A stretch of DNA of 64,000 nt, taken from Albugo candida (lineage: Eukaryota; Oomycota; Peronosporomycetes; Albuginales; Albuginaceae). The notes below the pieces were generated by a model. The model saw nothing but the letters and a program-made list of their open reading frames with translations. It did not search any database and was not told the DNA's origin. Below are positions 1-12,093 of this stretch, one piece after another; the stretch's first letter is position 1, and every line of letters starts with the position of its first letter. The position numbers were made by a program, and so were the translations under genes. The stretch spans positions 248,001 through 312,000 of the forward strand of contig CAJNAR010000163.1 in assembly GCA_905220665.1 (NCBI GenBank). The letters are read 5' to 3'.

Positions 1-849
1 AGAAATATTGAAAATTGGCTTTAGTAAAACAGAGAGCTGTCACTCTGGCGCCCATTAAACTCTGTACTAGAAGTCATAATCGAGCTGGAATTGAGGCACA
101 CATGAGAAAGAGCTATATGCCACATATATCGCCCATCGAAATGGAACGGACCCTTACTCTGAGCCCCTACTTGCTGGGTGTAAAAGGAATAGAAGCGTTG
201 CACTTCCATCATCTCTGCTCATTTATCAGCCTTGTTATCTCCGTTCTATTTTAGTTAATGACCAAAAGTAAACTGGCAGCGTTTGTATGCACAACTCTAC
301 TGACCTGAGGCCAATCTGCGATGCTCAGCTTTTTCAAAGCATCAGATGCTGCCAAAAGTAAAGCCCATACAATTGTATAGACTTATGATTTCCAATAGAA
401 GACCAATACCCAGTGATAGATAAACATCGCTGCAGTCAAATGCTTTCTGATTGCATTTATTTGAATGAAGTTACAAAGCGCAAGTCGCTCATCTTTTTGC
501 CAATGTCACGCAGAGTACGTCAACTTCGAACTCGATTGCCCGAATGCATCCCGGCTTTAGTAAATTTCGTATAACAGCACCACATAGTTTTGCGAGCGAG
601 ACGTTATGTTATCTGATGCATAGTCATTTGCATTCGTATACTTCTCCTTCCTTATTGTGTCCATCTCTTTGTCTACAAGACAATTCAGTGGAAACAGCAC
701 CTTTTCGACACGTGATGCTCTTATTGGAAGCAGCGTTGCGTCCATTGACGATGACCTTTGCACGTCCGACATCTAACGATGCAACACTTACATCGAATTC
801 CCGCATGATGTTCCTGCTACTGAATCCATATGGCGAACGACCAAAATAC
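1..849. other. no gene recognised
   Basis: Open frames here are short, overlap on both strands and show no motif, signal peptide or splice pattern I can support. The best frame is a plus-strand stretch of about 107 codons at 544-867 with no recognisable domain. I see no RNA gene or repeat. Confidence 0.4.
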
Positions 850-2195
850 CTCAGGAGCACCATTTAGATGAGGAGATTGTAGTGGATGCAGAGTTCGAAC
901 AAGAGACTGAATTGAGCAGCGGACAAACTGACGCTTCTGAATTCGACTCCAATATCGTAATGCAGATAAAATCATCACTAATGTATCTTCTTTCTTTTGA
1001 AAACCACCAACACAAGTACACGCAAATGATGCTCGAATCATATGAAGGTATCTGCAAAATTTTGTGGAGGTAATCATTCGTGGAACATATGCCTCTGGAG
1101 AAACTGCCACTTATGATAGAAATACTGTATCTCCATTTGATTCTGCAATATCATTTGTTCCTTTCGCGCGATCGTATCCACCAAATCTTCCATTTCCTTT
1201 TTATTCTTTCCCACAGCTATACAACTTGCGTTATCTTCCGATTTGGCAGGGGAATCGGGCAGGAATTTCACCGCAATGGCGCGTTTGGATGCTAACAAGC
1301 GACGTGCAATGGCACCCGCATCATCCGAATTGTTACCGTCCCCAGTACGAGATGGCACTGATGCTTTGATTTTCGTTTCTGAGCGACATTATCGACAGAT
1401 TTTGCATCCGCTAAACGCTGTTTCGAGCGCTTCTCTTTATGCTGATCAACATGGCATTCTTCAGGCCTGACGCCACTGCGGTCACGGGGTACTTTTACTG
1501 ACGAACCATTAGTTGGTCTTGAGCGCTGTTTTGGCCGCGACGAATGCTGACCATGTTTCGTTTCTCGCTTCCAATGTCTTTTTTCCGGTTGAGTACCTTT
1601 TGCTTTCTCAGGCGCTCGGACAAGCGATACTCCATGCTTTCTGACATTATCGTCTCCAATTGTTTGACTTGGTGTCGACGCAGGTCGTGTACCCGGTGGA
1701 ATGCTTGCTGCACTTTGAGTTCGATGCGGCGCAGACAAATGACTCGTTTCTCGTGCATTTATTTTATGCATTTGCCTCCCTTGATCTGCACGTTTGGCCA
1801 TGTGTGTGCGCCTGAGTGACGTATCTCCGACAGATGACATATTTCCGATTCGTACGAGTTGAAAACACGCATCACAGACGCGCTGTTTGTCTATTGATAG
1901 AGAAGAAGGTATTCGAACCCTTCTTCGAGAATGCGACCCACACATCGAAATTCCACAAAATTTCGACAGTAATGTCGGAGTCGAAATGGAGAGAAAAATG
2001 ACCATTTCAAACGGCACATTTATTAGCAAGCTGCCAGGGTTGTTGTGGAATGTAAGTTTTATCGGACTTGCTGTGGTGAATGCGATGTGTGGAGGCACTC
2101 GGCATGATGCATGGAACCTGCCAATTTATATGCGATATTGTGAAATTGCGATATTGCAACACCTGATCGAGTGCACTGTGACAAGTGGATGACAC
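850..2195 (-). pseudogene. FYVE zinc-finger protein, broken
   Basis: FYVE domains bind PI3P on endosomes through eight zinc ligands around an RRHHCRxCG-type core. Reading down the minus strand the domain is visible but spread over three frames: WQLANKCAV, then NGHFS, then PFRLRHYCRN, then CGISMCGSHSRRRVRIP and finally RVCDACF. The codon where the second zinc Cys is expected is TGA (2007-2009). A CT-type two-base slip near 1988-1994 and a two-base excess in a T run near 1956-1963 explain the frame changes. After the finger a Lys/Arg/Ser-rich low-complexity stretch runs to about 1300, followed in another frame (1074-1300) by a coiled-coil-like segment. Introns cannot account for the lesions because they lie between adjacent conserved residues. 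The 5' and 3' limits are approximate. Confidence 0.7.
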
Positions 2196-2199
2196 GATG

Positions 2200-2868
2200 A
2201 CAGCTCATATTTATTTGAACTTTACTGCCAACTGAATGTGAAAAATTCTATTTTCGTTCCTTTACATTGCAAAGTATTAAATTAAACAATACACGCTTTG
2301 TATTGCTTTAAGGTGTTATTGCACACTGTGTGCAGCACGCAATTTCCAGTATGCATTCAGAGTTTGCGTCTGGATAAATGCGATTCGATCAAACAACGCA
2401 ACAAGCTCGCAGATTGTGAGGGAAAACCTGTCGGGATGTCTCAATTGAATTCCAAATGTTTCCTCCAGTTCCTAAATAAAGTGTAAGAGCAAAGAGTACA
2501 ATCACCTTTTGGGTCCGTGAACCTGTAGGTGAGTCCACAACGCAAGCAAATCGTTTCCGAGAGAATTCAAGCTGCAGCTGAGATGCATGTCAAGCTTTGA
2601 TGCTTCCGTTTCGGAGAGCTCGATACGCTCTTTATTTTAGAAGAAAGGCTCGAGTCTGCAATGCAACCAGACGAGAACATTTGGAAGAGTGCTGCCGGTG
2701 TACGTACGCCCGGAAGATCTGCGGCATTATCGCTTCCACGTATACTGTGGTGATTCTTCTTTTCTCGCTTCCAACTGCTGTCTCATTTTAAAATCTCAGT
2801 GCCACCAAATTGCCTGTAAAGCTCCTTGAAGTGAGTGTATTTGTAAAACTGAGCTCGTGGTGGAACTC
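2200..2868. other. no gene recognised
   Basis: Only two plus-strand frames of about 60 codons occur (2298-2486 and 2597-2791), with no conserved motif, and the second does not read like a domain. Probably intergenic sequence between the FYVE relic and the 3' end of the gene at 2869-5159. Confidence 0.4.
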
Positions 2869-5159
2869 CTATCGGAAGCTTTCCAAGCAACCGGGAAGAA
2901 TGAATTCAGTCAGTTTATAGCTCTTTGCTCTGATCTGGGGAGGCTTTATATGCACTCCGCAGTCTTTCCAAATTCGATCGACCTCTGTGAACCAATCTCT
3001 CTCAGATGAAGCCTCTTTTCGTTGTGTTCCATCAGTTGCACTCACTACTTTACTTGCCGCTACCAGATGGAGACATTCATTCTGAACAAGTGTGCATCTC
3101 ACAGGCATCAACTTCATGTCTTCCATACACGGACCAAGTCTTGGAGTGAATACTAACGAGGAATCGACCATGACGATCCCATAATCATAACGCATTTGAT
3201 CCAGACTGATCTCGATGATCTGTTCGGCATCGTTAGACCACCATGGGAATGAATAGCACGGGATTGCGTTGGTATGAGAGCAAACGCGAATTTCGATATG
3301 CCTGTTGAAGAAAAGTGACCAAGAGATAGATACGCGAATACAATCATTTGAGCCTACCAAAAGCTCGTATCTTCAAGATTCTGAGCCAAAGCCACGACTT
3401 CGGAGCACTTTTGAATCCGAATACGGACAACATACGTATCCGATCGCGAGAAGATCCAGTTTTGATGCGTCCGATTTCCGACTTGCATTTCATTGCATGT
3501 TCTACACATAAGAATTGACAGCAGCTCTACCAGTTGAGCATCGCCCACCGTCAACCGGAAAGGGTCGGTCGCATATACAAAGATATCTTGAGATTTCTGA
3601 AAAAATCATCAATAGTAAGAGAGCTTTCTCGTGAGCCTGATACCCTCTCTGCGACAAAATCAATACTTTCTATATGCGGCGTGACCTGTGAGAGTATATC
3701 TTTTCCTGATCACGAACATTGGTCTTAGCTAGGCTATGACGTGAGCCTTGATAGACGCAACGAGTTTCCTATATTCAATTTTCGAATACGATTGTATCAT
3801 CCCTGGAGAGTAGAGTAGAGAGAGAACTCCTTCGTCGTCATTCACCGGGATGGAAAATTGCTCTATGCCCTAGACCGTATTACCTCATAAGGTTTGCATG
3901 AGTATAAAGGCATTCACCTACCGATGAACCGGGCAAACGATGGAATGATTTCATTGTCGACATCCCATTTCCTTTTTCGAGATGCTGAACAAGATTACCG
4001 AGACATGCAACTTGTACGTGGTCTCTTACTAGGCAAATGATGCAATTGAAAGAGGTCATACGCCACCCTTGAAAAGAGACCTTGAAACAAAGCAAATTCG
4101 ACACATTCGAAACAACCAGATTTTGTATCCCGTATAAGATAAAAGTTGCCAGATCGACCGATAGCTAGTAGAGCTACAAAATGCATACTTCTGGGTCGTA
4201 AGGTGACTAGCGATACAATTACTTCCGGAAAAGTCCAGAAAACGCCAGACTGGAAAATTTTGCTATCGAGGTCTTGCTTGATGCTGACATAACGAAGACA
4301 TCCTTCGTGATCTCCTTGAAGTACCACAAATGCACTTTCCTTAGCCGAAAGAGTGAAAAATCTTTCAACCTCAAGTGGGATGAGGTCTCGAATCAGTGTT
4401 GCTTCTATCGTTTGACTGCAAAATTCTATCACGCGGGTTGCTCCAATTCCCTCCAAATCGTCAACTATCAACGTGTGGTGTTATGAGCGCACAGCACTGG
4501 GTAGCTGTATCGTGATCATCATGCTCGGCTCGACGTAGCCTGTACATACAGCTTGCAAAATATCTTTCTCAGAAGGAACGAGCAATAATTGCATGAGCCC
4601 AGCGTAAGTGAACAGATATTGTGACGAATAGGTTGAATCCGTAATAGAAGTGTTCTCAACCGAAATCCTAGTGCGTTTCATCAACCGCGACTGAGAGTCA
4701 GGTAGCAACGAGTTTTGTGAATCCAAATCAGGAAAATACGATTGGAGTGATAATGGCTGTAAGCCTCTGAAGTACATTGGGAGACTCACCATCCACACTT
4801 GCCCATTGCTGTCTGCTAGAATTAACTTGTACGTATCCAATGACAATGATTGAAGCTCCTTTACATCCACAATAAGGCATTTAGATCGGATGACACACTG
4901 AGATTTCGTGATGAAAATCTATTACAAGTTGCAATACATTACTATTGCGTACCATTACCACATTATTGAAAATGAAATGCATCAGATGTGGTGCCCTTTG
5001 TACTATCAACGCATTCACAGGGAGAGAAGCGAACTGGAATTTCGCGGACAGTAGTAGGAACAATGGGTTGCATGCTCTTGCAGTACTTAACATCAAAGTG
5101 CTACGTACGCATTTGGAATTGAAAGGTACCGTATCGACTTGTAGCGAGTTGAGCACCAT
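2869..5159 (-). CDS. unrecognised multi-exon protein, beta-propeller-like
   Basis: I do not recognise the family. Five consecutive minus-strand open stretches (4881-5159, 4481-4918, 3995-4471, 3354-3554, 2869-3360) read as one protein rich in short beta-strand-like hydrophobic runs, for example LILADSNGQVWMV and LAIGRSGNFYLI, which suggests propeller-type repeats. Two joins are good: an intron at 4919-4958 keeps frame (NNV to IFITKSQ), and a short one near 4470-4500 joins QLP to DDLEGIG. The joins in the 3' half are unresolved, so the model is a span rather than an exact CDS. The first ATG is at 5157-5159. No membrane segment or signal peptide is evident. A partly decayed gene is possible, but composition and splice signals favour a real one. 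Confidence 0.5.
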
Positions 5160-5452
5160 ATACGGGCAGTAGCGTCGACTAGTCTCTGTAAAATTCTAGT
5201 GATCGCAATCTTCCAGCCTTCTCTACACCTAAAAGCACTAAGCTTTTTCGAGGTTTCAATGTTTTTTGTTACCTTTTAGGCAGGAAATGAGTTGCGTCAT
5301 TCACATCTTGCGTTCAGATATGTAGAGAAGTGCAATAGTGCGAGCAAGAAGAAGAGATAATGTAAATGATGTGCAAAAGTTGAAGTGATTGTATTGATTG
5401 ACTACCATCCCTAGGCTGACTTCCAGGGCAGGTAGCAAGGTAGATTTAAATG

Positions 5453-6520
5453 CTAATTCTTTTTTCGTAAGAACGTAAACTTCATTTCTCCTGTGCTTGA
5501 ATCACGCGATATTTCGGTAGGATACCGTCTGGCAAATACTGCGCCAATTGTCCAAAATTTGTCGTTTTCAGGTGCAGCGCGGACAGCAAAATAGCATGAC
5601 TTCGGGAAGTCCCCAAGAATGTGATATGGTACGACATAGTCGTGTGGGGTTAAATCGAAATAATTTGGATCGTCTCCCAATTTGAATTGTATGGTTGGGA
5701 GCTTCGCATTAGCAATACAATTGCACGGAAACTTGTTGAAGTCAATTATAGTGCAACTTGACCTCAATAAATTTTCAAATTGTGTGATAGTAGGTTTATC
5801 TACCAAAATCACCGCGGAGCCATAATCAAAAAGCAAGGACTTAGTTGACCTGGGAAAAATAGAATCTTCATGTATCAGAGTAATGCGTGCGGTTAAGCAA
5901 TGGAGCTTCTTGACAGTAGATTCGGCAAACATGTGCTGATGTAATGGATGGCCATACATACTCTCCTTATTTTTGTTCAAAATCGCATCATCTCGTGGTT
6001 CGAGTTCGAAGTACAATCTTGGATGAGGAAGTCCTGCCCAAGTAAATAGAAGCTTTTCAGGCAATCTATTAGGAAAATAATGACTTATTGCATCGAGAAA
6101 TACACCATTACACATGAGCTGCTTCACAGGCACTAGGTCTTGATTTGATCTTTGTGCATTTTTGAATCGTAAGTGTTGAGCAGTATCAGACACGCTTGAA
6201 TCAAGTTTTTTCGTCTTTGGCCAGAGGGAGAGCTCCAAATCGCCGTGGTCTTCAGTATTTTTGCTGGTCGATCCAAGCGATAAAGTCAAATCGATGTTAG
6301 TCGCACTTGCTTCGATGTTGTTGTTATTGTCCACACCAAACACGCTTTCTTCAATGAGTCCGTCCGATTTGATAACTAATTTTGGGCCCGAGTTTGACGT
6401 TGTCACGAAACGTACATTTTTCAATGAATCCACAACCAGCATGTAATATTGTCGTGCATAGTTAAGGTTGCATAGTGTTAGTACTTGCAGATGAAAGAGT
6501 TTCAATATATGACTCTTCAT
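5453..6520 (-). CDS. secreted aspartic-protease-like protein, probably inactive
   Basis: 355 aa from the only in-frame ATG (6520). The open frame extends upstream only by non-ATG codons. Residues 1-22 form a plausible signal peptide (MKSHILKLFHLQVLTLCNLNYA). The C-terminal half follows the pepsin fold: FDYGSAVILVDKP where the second DTG/S loop is expected, then a CNCIANAKLPTIQFKLG segment and the terminal WTIGAVFARRYPTE strand, matching the usual WxxGDxFLRxYY. The second catalytic Asp is kept but Thr is Tyr (DYG). The first loop has no DTG: the best alignment is VTTSNSGPKLVI, with Thr at the Asp position. So it is likely a non-proteolytic relative. A second family member lies at 52552-53625 with the opposite loss. 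Confidence 0.65.
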   Translation of the reverse strand: MKSHILKLFHLQVLTLCNLNYARQYYMLVVDSLKNVRFVTTSNSGPKLVIKSDGLIEESVFGVDNNNNIEASATNIDLTLSLGSTSKNTEDHGDLELSLWPKTKKLDSSVSDTAQHLRFKNAQRSNQDLVPVKQLMCNGVFLDAISHYFPNRLPEKLLFTWAGLPHPRLYFELEPRDDAILNKNKESMYGHPLHQHMFAESTVKKLHCLTARITLIHEDSIFPRSTKSLLFDYGSAVILVDKPTITQFENLLRSSCTIIDFNKFPCNCIANAKLPTIQFKLGDDPNYFDLTPHDYVVPYHILGDFPKSCYFAVRAAPENDKFWTIGAVFARRYPTEISRDSSTGEMKFTFLRKKN

Positions 6521-7363
6521 CGAGGACGAGTTCTTAAAAGTGTTATATACTAGCCCTGCATCGAAAACTCCAAACCATTCACTATTTATGCGATATGTGC
6601 ATAAGTGCACCTTTCCGTTTCCAAAAACTTCCTACTGTACGAATCTCAAAGCCCCTTGAGTCCACCAATCAAATGCTGGATCGCTATGTCAACGTTCTTC
6701 AATCGATTCATTTCTTCTTGGTCTAAATGTGCTCAACACAAGCTTCATAACGTAATTTTGTATGTTGTTTGCAATTCAGTTGCAAAAACGTTTGCCCATT
6801 GAGCGATAGCATTGCACGATGTGATATGCCTTTTACGGCTCTAAATTCGAAGATGCGGATAGGTGTAGCGAGCGTTGCTACTGCCTCTAATGATCGAATA
6901 GGCTCGGACTATTTGCTGTATCTCAGAACGCGAGCGATTTTTTAGGGAGATTGACATAACTGAGAGAGTGCTATTTCTGTGAGATATGTCTTTGCTTCGA
7001 TAATTTTCAAAATTTTAAAAATTTCAGACTTTCGACTGCACAATGTGACCGTTGTGTATCGAATAATCGACCGTTGGTGTATGGCATATGCAGCCATTGA
7101 GAAACGAGGCTGTGCATTAGATGCTGACTACTACGAAAGCATTTGGATTCGACGCAGCAATAATCTGAGAATGAGTTCAAAACCGCAAACAAGTCGTGTT
7201 TCAGGTGATCTTTGTGATTGTGAATCGATTCTCACACCACTTTGATTGATGCGAACATTTCTTTTCACTCAAATGACATATACCGCTATTATTCCTATAC
7301 AAAACACATTACTTCAACAGGTAGTCCTCGCTTCTCTCATCTACCCATATTTGCAAAGGGTAT
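6521..7363. other. intergenic, nothing recognised
   Basis: Short frames on both strands, the longest 88 codons (6979-7245, plus), with no motif or splice pattern. It includes the upstream region of the aspartic-protease-like gene and the downstream flank of the phosphatase relic. Confidence 0.4.
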
Positions 7364-9063
7364 TTATTTCCATGGAAGGACATCCACTTGGTTAAACACA
7401 TCCCCGGTTCGACTCAAAACAAATTGCATCTGCATGCGCTGAGTTGTCACTGTAAACCGAAGGTATCCCCAATCTACGGTATGTGAAACGCTCCATTTGC
7501 CGATCGAGGATGAAAAGCCGTATGTTTCCAAGCTGGCCCCAGCGGTACCAACGACTACATGCACTGGCCCTTGCTTCTCCTCATTGAGACACAGTCCACG
7601 TCGCACGCGGCAAGTTCGTTCGTACGAGTACTGGTGAACAGTGATGACCAAATTCACTTTGTACTTGAAGAGCAAATCTTCTAGTTCCATACGTAAATGG
7701 AAAGACATAACCAGATCGTCAGCTTCACCACCTTGCGTTGTGTACATCATACGATGTGACGTGAGTACGATCCAGGGTGTTGCAATACGATTCACTTGTT
7801 TCAAATCCTTTTCAATCCACTTGTATTGCTCCGAATTACGACGCCAATCGTGCTCCGAAGATATCTGTACGATATGGATAGGTCCATAATCGAAAGAGTA
7901 CCAGAATACTCCACGACCATTTCCAGGAGCATGAAAACGGTGATACAAAGGAACAGAGCATTCTCCCGATGAATCACTTTTGTAGTTGCCCCAACTGGGT
8001 TGAAAATCCATTCCATCATCATACCCAACTGCTCCACTAGGATCATGCGTCCTGCCTCCTCGGTTGTAATCATGCTCGTGGTTGCCAACGCTATCCAAAT
8101 ACGGAACTGAGGTTGCAAAGGGTTCGATCATGTGCATAAATTGATCCCACTGAAACCCACAACCAGTTGCATAACTGATGTCTCGTACATGCAAAAGGAA
8201 ATTATTAAAATCCCTGTCGAATATCGTCAAAGACACGCTTTGCTGTCAATTCCGCCGACTGATACAGAAATCCTCCCATATCGCCGTACGCAATGAACTT
8301 GACGTTATCAATCTCTCTTTCCGGTCTTGATATGAATGAGCCGATTCTGCTCCAGCCAATTACATCATTCCCAAACTGGTAATAGTAACGCGCACTTGAA
8401 TGTAAGTAAGACATTATCGCTTTGTGCATAAACCTGGATTTCGAAATCGCCACTGGGCCACAATAGTGGCTGGACGGTGGCACATATCCTTTGCTTCGTA
8501 TGTCGTCCACCTACCACTAGCATAACGATCCAAAGCTTCACGAGATAGTCCATATCGCACCATTGGCTCGGTAGCATTCGAATCCGAATGAAAAATGACC
8601 ACCATCTCGTTCCATAGCAAAGTGAACGACAAGTGGGTCTGTTTCGGTGTTATGAACGATTCTTTCATCTTCACAACTACTTTATCAGTCATGTGGTACC
8701 CAAATTGAAACAGGGACAAATGATGATATCGACAACATAATCGCATCTCAACACAATCTGACGATAGAACACGACAGTGTTGTGATATGAATATCGGACA
8801 ACATAAACCTTGAACAGGAAATCGCCATCGTTTTGTTGTGGTCCACAAGTGATTGAAATAACGTCTAGCAAACTTCAAGAAAAGTTGTTGTTCCATTGAA
8901 CCTTGAGGTCCTCGCCATCACGTAATTGGGACGGAGTCACTCGGAGTCCTAGTTTCAGTGCCATTGTTTGTGACGACGAAACGACTCGAAAATTTGACTC
9001 GAACACATCATTGGCTGAGAGTAACTGCCATTGTGCTGCGATTGCAATAAACACACATCGCAT
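7364..9063 (-). pseudogene. purple acid phosphatase, broken
   Basis: Purple acid phosphatases are secreted metallo-phosphoesterases with a dinuclear metal centre. A signal peptide (MRCVFIAIAAQWQLLSA) starts at 9063, followed by the N-terminal beta domain and the catalytic domain: AYGDMGG, HVRDISYATG, VGNHEHDY, VLTSHRMMY and the last metal motif. The frame is broken at least four times: TGA at 8875-8877, a shift near 8735 (after RCDYV), a one-base loss in a T run near 8425 (between RNPG and MHKAIM), and a one-base gain in a T run near 8188 (between RQG and FNNFLL). In the last motif the expected GHxH reads VHQY, losing one metal His, and GDxxY reads RDISY. No GT-AG intron fits these points. 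The 7364-8236 part alone is a 290-codon open frame, so a truncated product is possible. Confidence 0.85.
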
Positions 9064-9527
9064 TGCTCTTGTATATATATGTAAAAATAATGTTAACGTG
9101 ATGTATTTCACATCTATTTTGTGACAGATGTTCACAGACGTACAGTACCTTACAAAATCGCTCTGACTGCGATGAAACCTTGCTTTTAAGATAGATATGG
9201 GACAAACGACTTTCGCTAATCGTATCGTTAGTACAATATCATATAATGTCTACTCATATAGTCCCAATCAACGTGACTTCTCAAGCATGGCAATCGTCAT
9301 GTGCAGGTTGTATTCGCTTTAAGAGCTGTATTGGGACATTTTCTATTGATATGAGTTGCGCGTTATCATGCGGCTGTAATAAATCTCAACAATTATGCGC
9401 AAAGTATAGCATCTCTGTTGTGTGAACGTCACCATGTCCGACGCTGATAGATACCAAACAGAGACAAAGTATTTTCTCAGCCGTACAAAACGTCGAGCAG
9501 CATGCACTCAATAGGTCACTTCAAACG
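9064..9527. other. intergenic, nothing recognised
   Basis: Upstream flank of the phosphatase relic and downstream flank of the TRP-like gene. It holds an AT-rich stretch near 9070-9120 but no coding frame or repeat I can support. Confidence 0.4.
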
Positions 9528-10995
9528 TCACAACACGACAGCACAACTACGTTGATGATGCTGTCTCGGTGCATGAAAGTATCCACGATTGTACTCTTCC
9601 GCGACTGGCAATCGCTGCGTACCACTGTTAGAAACGTGTCGTGTGCGATGCCGCCAATATTGGTTACTTGTAAAGTGGGCATCAGGTTGCAAAGTTGATG
9701 GCGTCAAGTGAGAGCTCTTGGCATTTTGCGATTCCAGTTCACAAGGGTTCAATGACAATTTGTCTGGTTGCTGCGGTGTGTTCTCTTTGAAATACTCGTC
9801 CACTGTTTCCATTGTCTCACCATTTCGTTTCGCTTGCTTCTGTAGCTTGTACGTTTTGTAAAAGGCGTAAAGCGATCGGACAGTTAGCATGAAATGTACA
9901 ACTAGATTCAATCCGACAATTGCGAGAGACACTTCCTGCTGTACTTCAGTTGGAAATCCATCGGCGCCAGCAGCATTGATGAGGAAGAATGTCAATACCA
10001 AAGCAGCGATTTTCATTATTGTCACAAAGCTGGTGGTTGTTTGTACGAAACGGGAATGATGTGGCGAGCGAATCTCCAGGTACACGAAAAGCAACAGGTG
10101 AGCTGACAATAAAATGCCAACTTGTACAGCAGAACTGATTCCAACAAATCCAGTTACGCATCCGGCAAGTAATACGAGCATCATCTTGGGGGCGAAGAAA
10201 TTGCGATCTTTGAATTTATACTCGTCGTACAGTGCTCCATATCGCATGCACACAGCTTTCTCCAAATGCGTCGAAGTACCCACATCTTTGATCGGCCCCT
10301 CATTCTGTTTCACGATATAGTATCCAAAAAATATGATACCGATAGCCAAGAATACTAGCGACAAAATCGAGGCGTATAGTTTGATATCTGTAAGCTCATC
10401 CATTTCAAAAGATCGATAAATTCCATACGTCGCAGTCAGACCAATCGTGTATTGCGATAAAGTCAGAATCAATATCTCGAAACCGATCATTTTGTCGTAA
10501 AAAAGAGTCAAGAATTTTTTCCGTGACACAAAGATCCCTGCAATCAAGTAGGCCAATCCGAAAAGACCCAATATGCCAAACAAAATACATTCGACTCTAG
10601 CGAGGGTTGCAAGAAATAGCATGTCTTCATCGATTCCGACATATCGAGAGTACACTGCAATACCAGACATAGATGATCTATCAGAATCATCTAGTCGCCG
10701 GTGTGAGTCACTTTGTTTTGCCTTCCAGAATGGAAACATAAACATGAATGATGACATCTGGACAGTCATATGAGTTTGGGCCGTTGAGAATTCAGATATG
10801 TTGAGACAATTTAAGGCAGCAATAAGTTGAGAAAAGTCGATGCTGACTACCGCATTAATCCCACTACTCCCTCCAACAAATGTAGCACCACTGGATGAAT
10901 TTATTGCTGCTAAGCCAGCACTCCCAATCGTAACGGAGGTAACAGTGTGGGCCAAGGGTGTAACAACGGCTGCTTTGTATGACGCGCAATAGCAA
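9528..10995 (-). CDS. polytopic membrane protein, TRP-like (FLC/Pkd2-type), 5' end missing
   Basis: About 475 codons are open. No ATG lies near the 5' end: the frame runs from a stop at 10998-11000, so a splice acceptor near 10970-10980 and at least one upstream exon are likely. Hydrophobic segments cluster at residues 110-145, 155-185, 190-215, 255-290, 305-330 and 340-370, followed by a hydrophilic Cys/Gln/His-rich tail of about 100 residues. The loop RYGALYDEYKFKDRNFFAPK followed by helices is like the last part of fungal FLC/TRP-like proteins, where a similar YG-LY-EY motif precedes the final membrane helices. By family this would be a cation-channel-like or flavin/heme-transport-linked membrane protein. 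The exact role is unknown. The start is tentative. Confidence 0.6.
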
Positions 10996-11000
10996 TTTTA

Positions 11001-11703
11001 CTCAACTCGTATATGAAAGCTGTAGGCTGTCCAATGGGAAGACATGATAGGAACTTGAAATGAACTTGGTTGGATCAGATAATAAGTATAATGCCAGGTA
11101 TCAGCGATTAATTTGTACGCTTCTATCTCAAATTCCAGAGTTCATTTATCAACGGATGTAGTGACTCCCGTAGTCGAAAATCAGTTCTCTTCTCTCCTTA
11201 AAGCTCTCGAATCTAAAAAAAGGTCCTAGATCTCGACCACTGAAAATCTGGAAGAAATAAAGACAGGCCGCTGTCCTGCTCAAAACACAGGTTGCTATTC
11301 CGGTGCTTTTGTGTTAGGGAGGGCCGGGTTCATGAGAGGCTCACGGGCTTGGGCCGGGATACCTCGACCAGCTAGTTGACTCGCTACAACAGAGTACAAT
11401 CTGAAAGCACACCGTTTCGAGGTTGAAGCGCCTATGATATACATGTTCTTTCCATTTCCCAAGCTCTGGGCGTCATAAAGCACTTTGATGCAGACTCGCT
11501 TGTGTAATGCATATATCTATATTTTATGCATCAATACATATACTTATAACACCTGCAAGGTGCAACTTGTAATAAGGTAGGTCGATGCCTTAACCTTATC
11601 ACATTTGGCAGAGCACTCGTTAGAAATTGAACAACTCCCAATCAGTGACTGATCGAATGAGTTCAGAAGTTAAGAGATATTGTGGCAATCACTGAGCCAT
11701 AAG
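11001..11703. other. no gene recognised
   Basis: Should contain the missing 5' exon of the TRP-like gene, but I cannot place it. A GC-rich patch at about 11320-11360 stands out from AT-rich surroundings. It has no tRNA-like A/B boxes in the right spacing. A 62-codon minus frame at 11295-11483 starts with ATG-poor sequence and shows no motif. Confidence 0.35.
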
Positions 11704-12093
11704 TCAACATAGCTGTTTTAAATCCAGGCCAGAACCTCCATGACCTCTACGATATATTTCAGAGCAGTTTTGTAGCTCGATCGTTGCTTTACGTTTACCA
11801 ACAGATGTATCACCTAAGACATCACAATCGTGACTGTCTCGATTTCGGTAGTCGTGACGTACCTCTTCAAGCTCCAGTTGATCAATTAGACGTGTCTCTA
11901 ATTCAGACACTATGTCATCTTCATCTCGAGTGTGTGACCTATCAGTTCCCGTAACTGCTGTATTTCGGATTGATTTCCTCGATTTCTCCCTGCAAAATGC
12001 GCTCTGTATAAGTTCAAGTTGGCTAGGTGTCAGTGTACACTGATATCTGACAACCGGTCGCTGGTATGCCGATGTGACACTGCAAATTGTCAA
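11704..12093 (-). CDS. hypothetical, acidic C-terminal exon fragment
   Basis: A 129-codon minus frame without an ATG start. The C-terminal 90 residues are polar and charged (for example VSELETRLIDQLELEEVRHD), helical-looking, with a Gly-rich end. It may be the last exon of a gene whose upstream part lies at 12.1-12.4 kb, where another minus frame (12090-12275) adjoins it. No family recognised. It could be non-coding. Confidence 0.3.
   Translation of the reverse strand: MTICSVTSAYQRPVVRYQCTLTPSQLELIQSAFCREKSRKSIRNTAVTGTDRSHTRDEDDIVSELETRLIDQLELEEVRHDYRNRDSHDCDVLGDTSVGKRKATIELQNCSEIYRRGHGGSGLDLKQLC

Noticed and set aside
1495..1758. An 87-codon minus frame with a helix-like look inside the FYVE relic
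   Set aside because: It overlaps the longer frame continuing directly from the FYVE end, and there is no sign that it is translated.
7406..7420. GGTTCGACTC, like a tRNA B box
   Set aside because: It lies within the coding frame of the phosphatase relic with no A box at the right distance.
11281..11480. GC-rich patch, possible tRNA or snRNA
   Set aside because: No acceptor-stem pairing or A/B box spacing could be made out.
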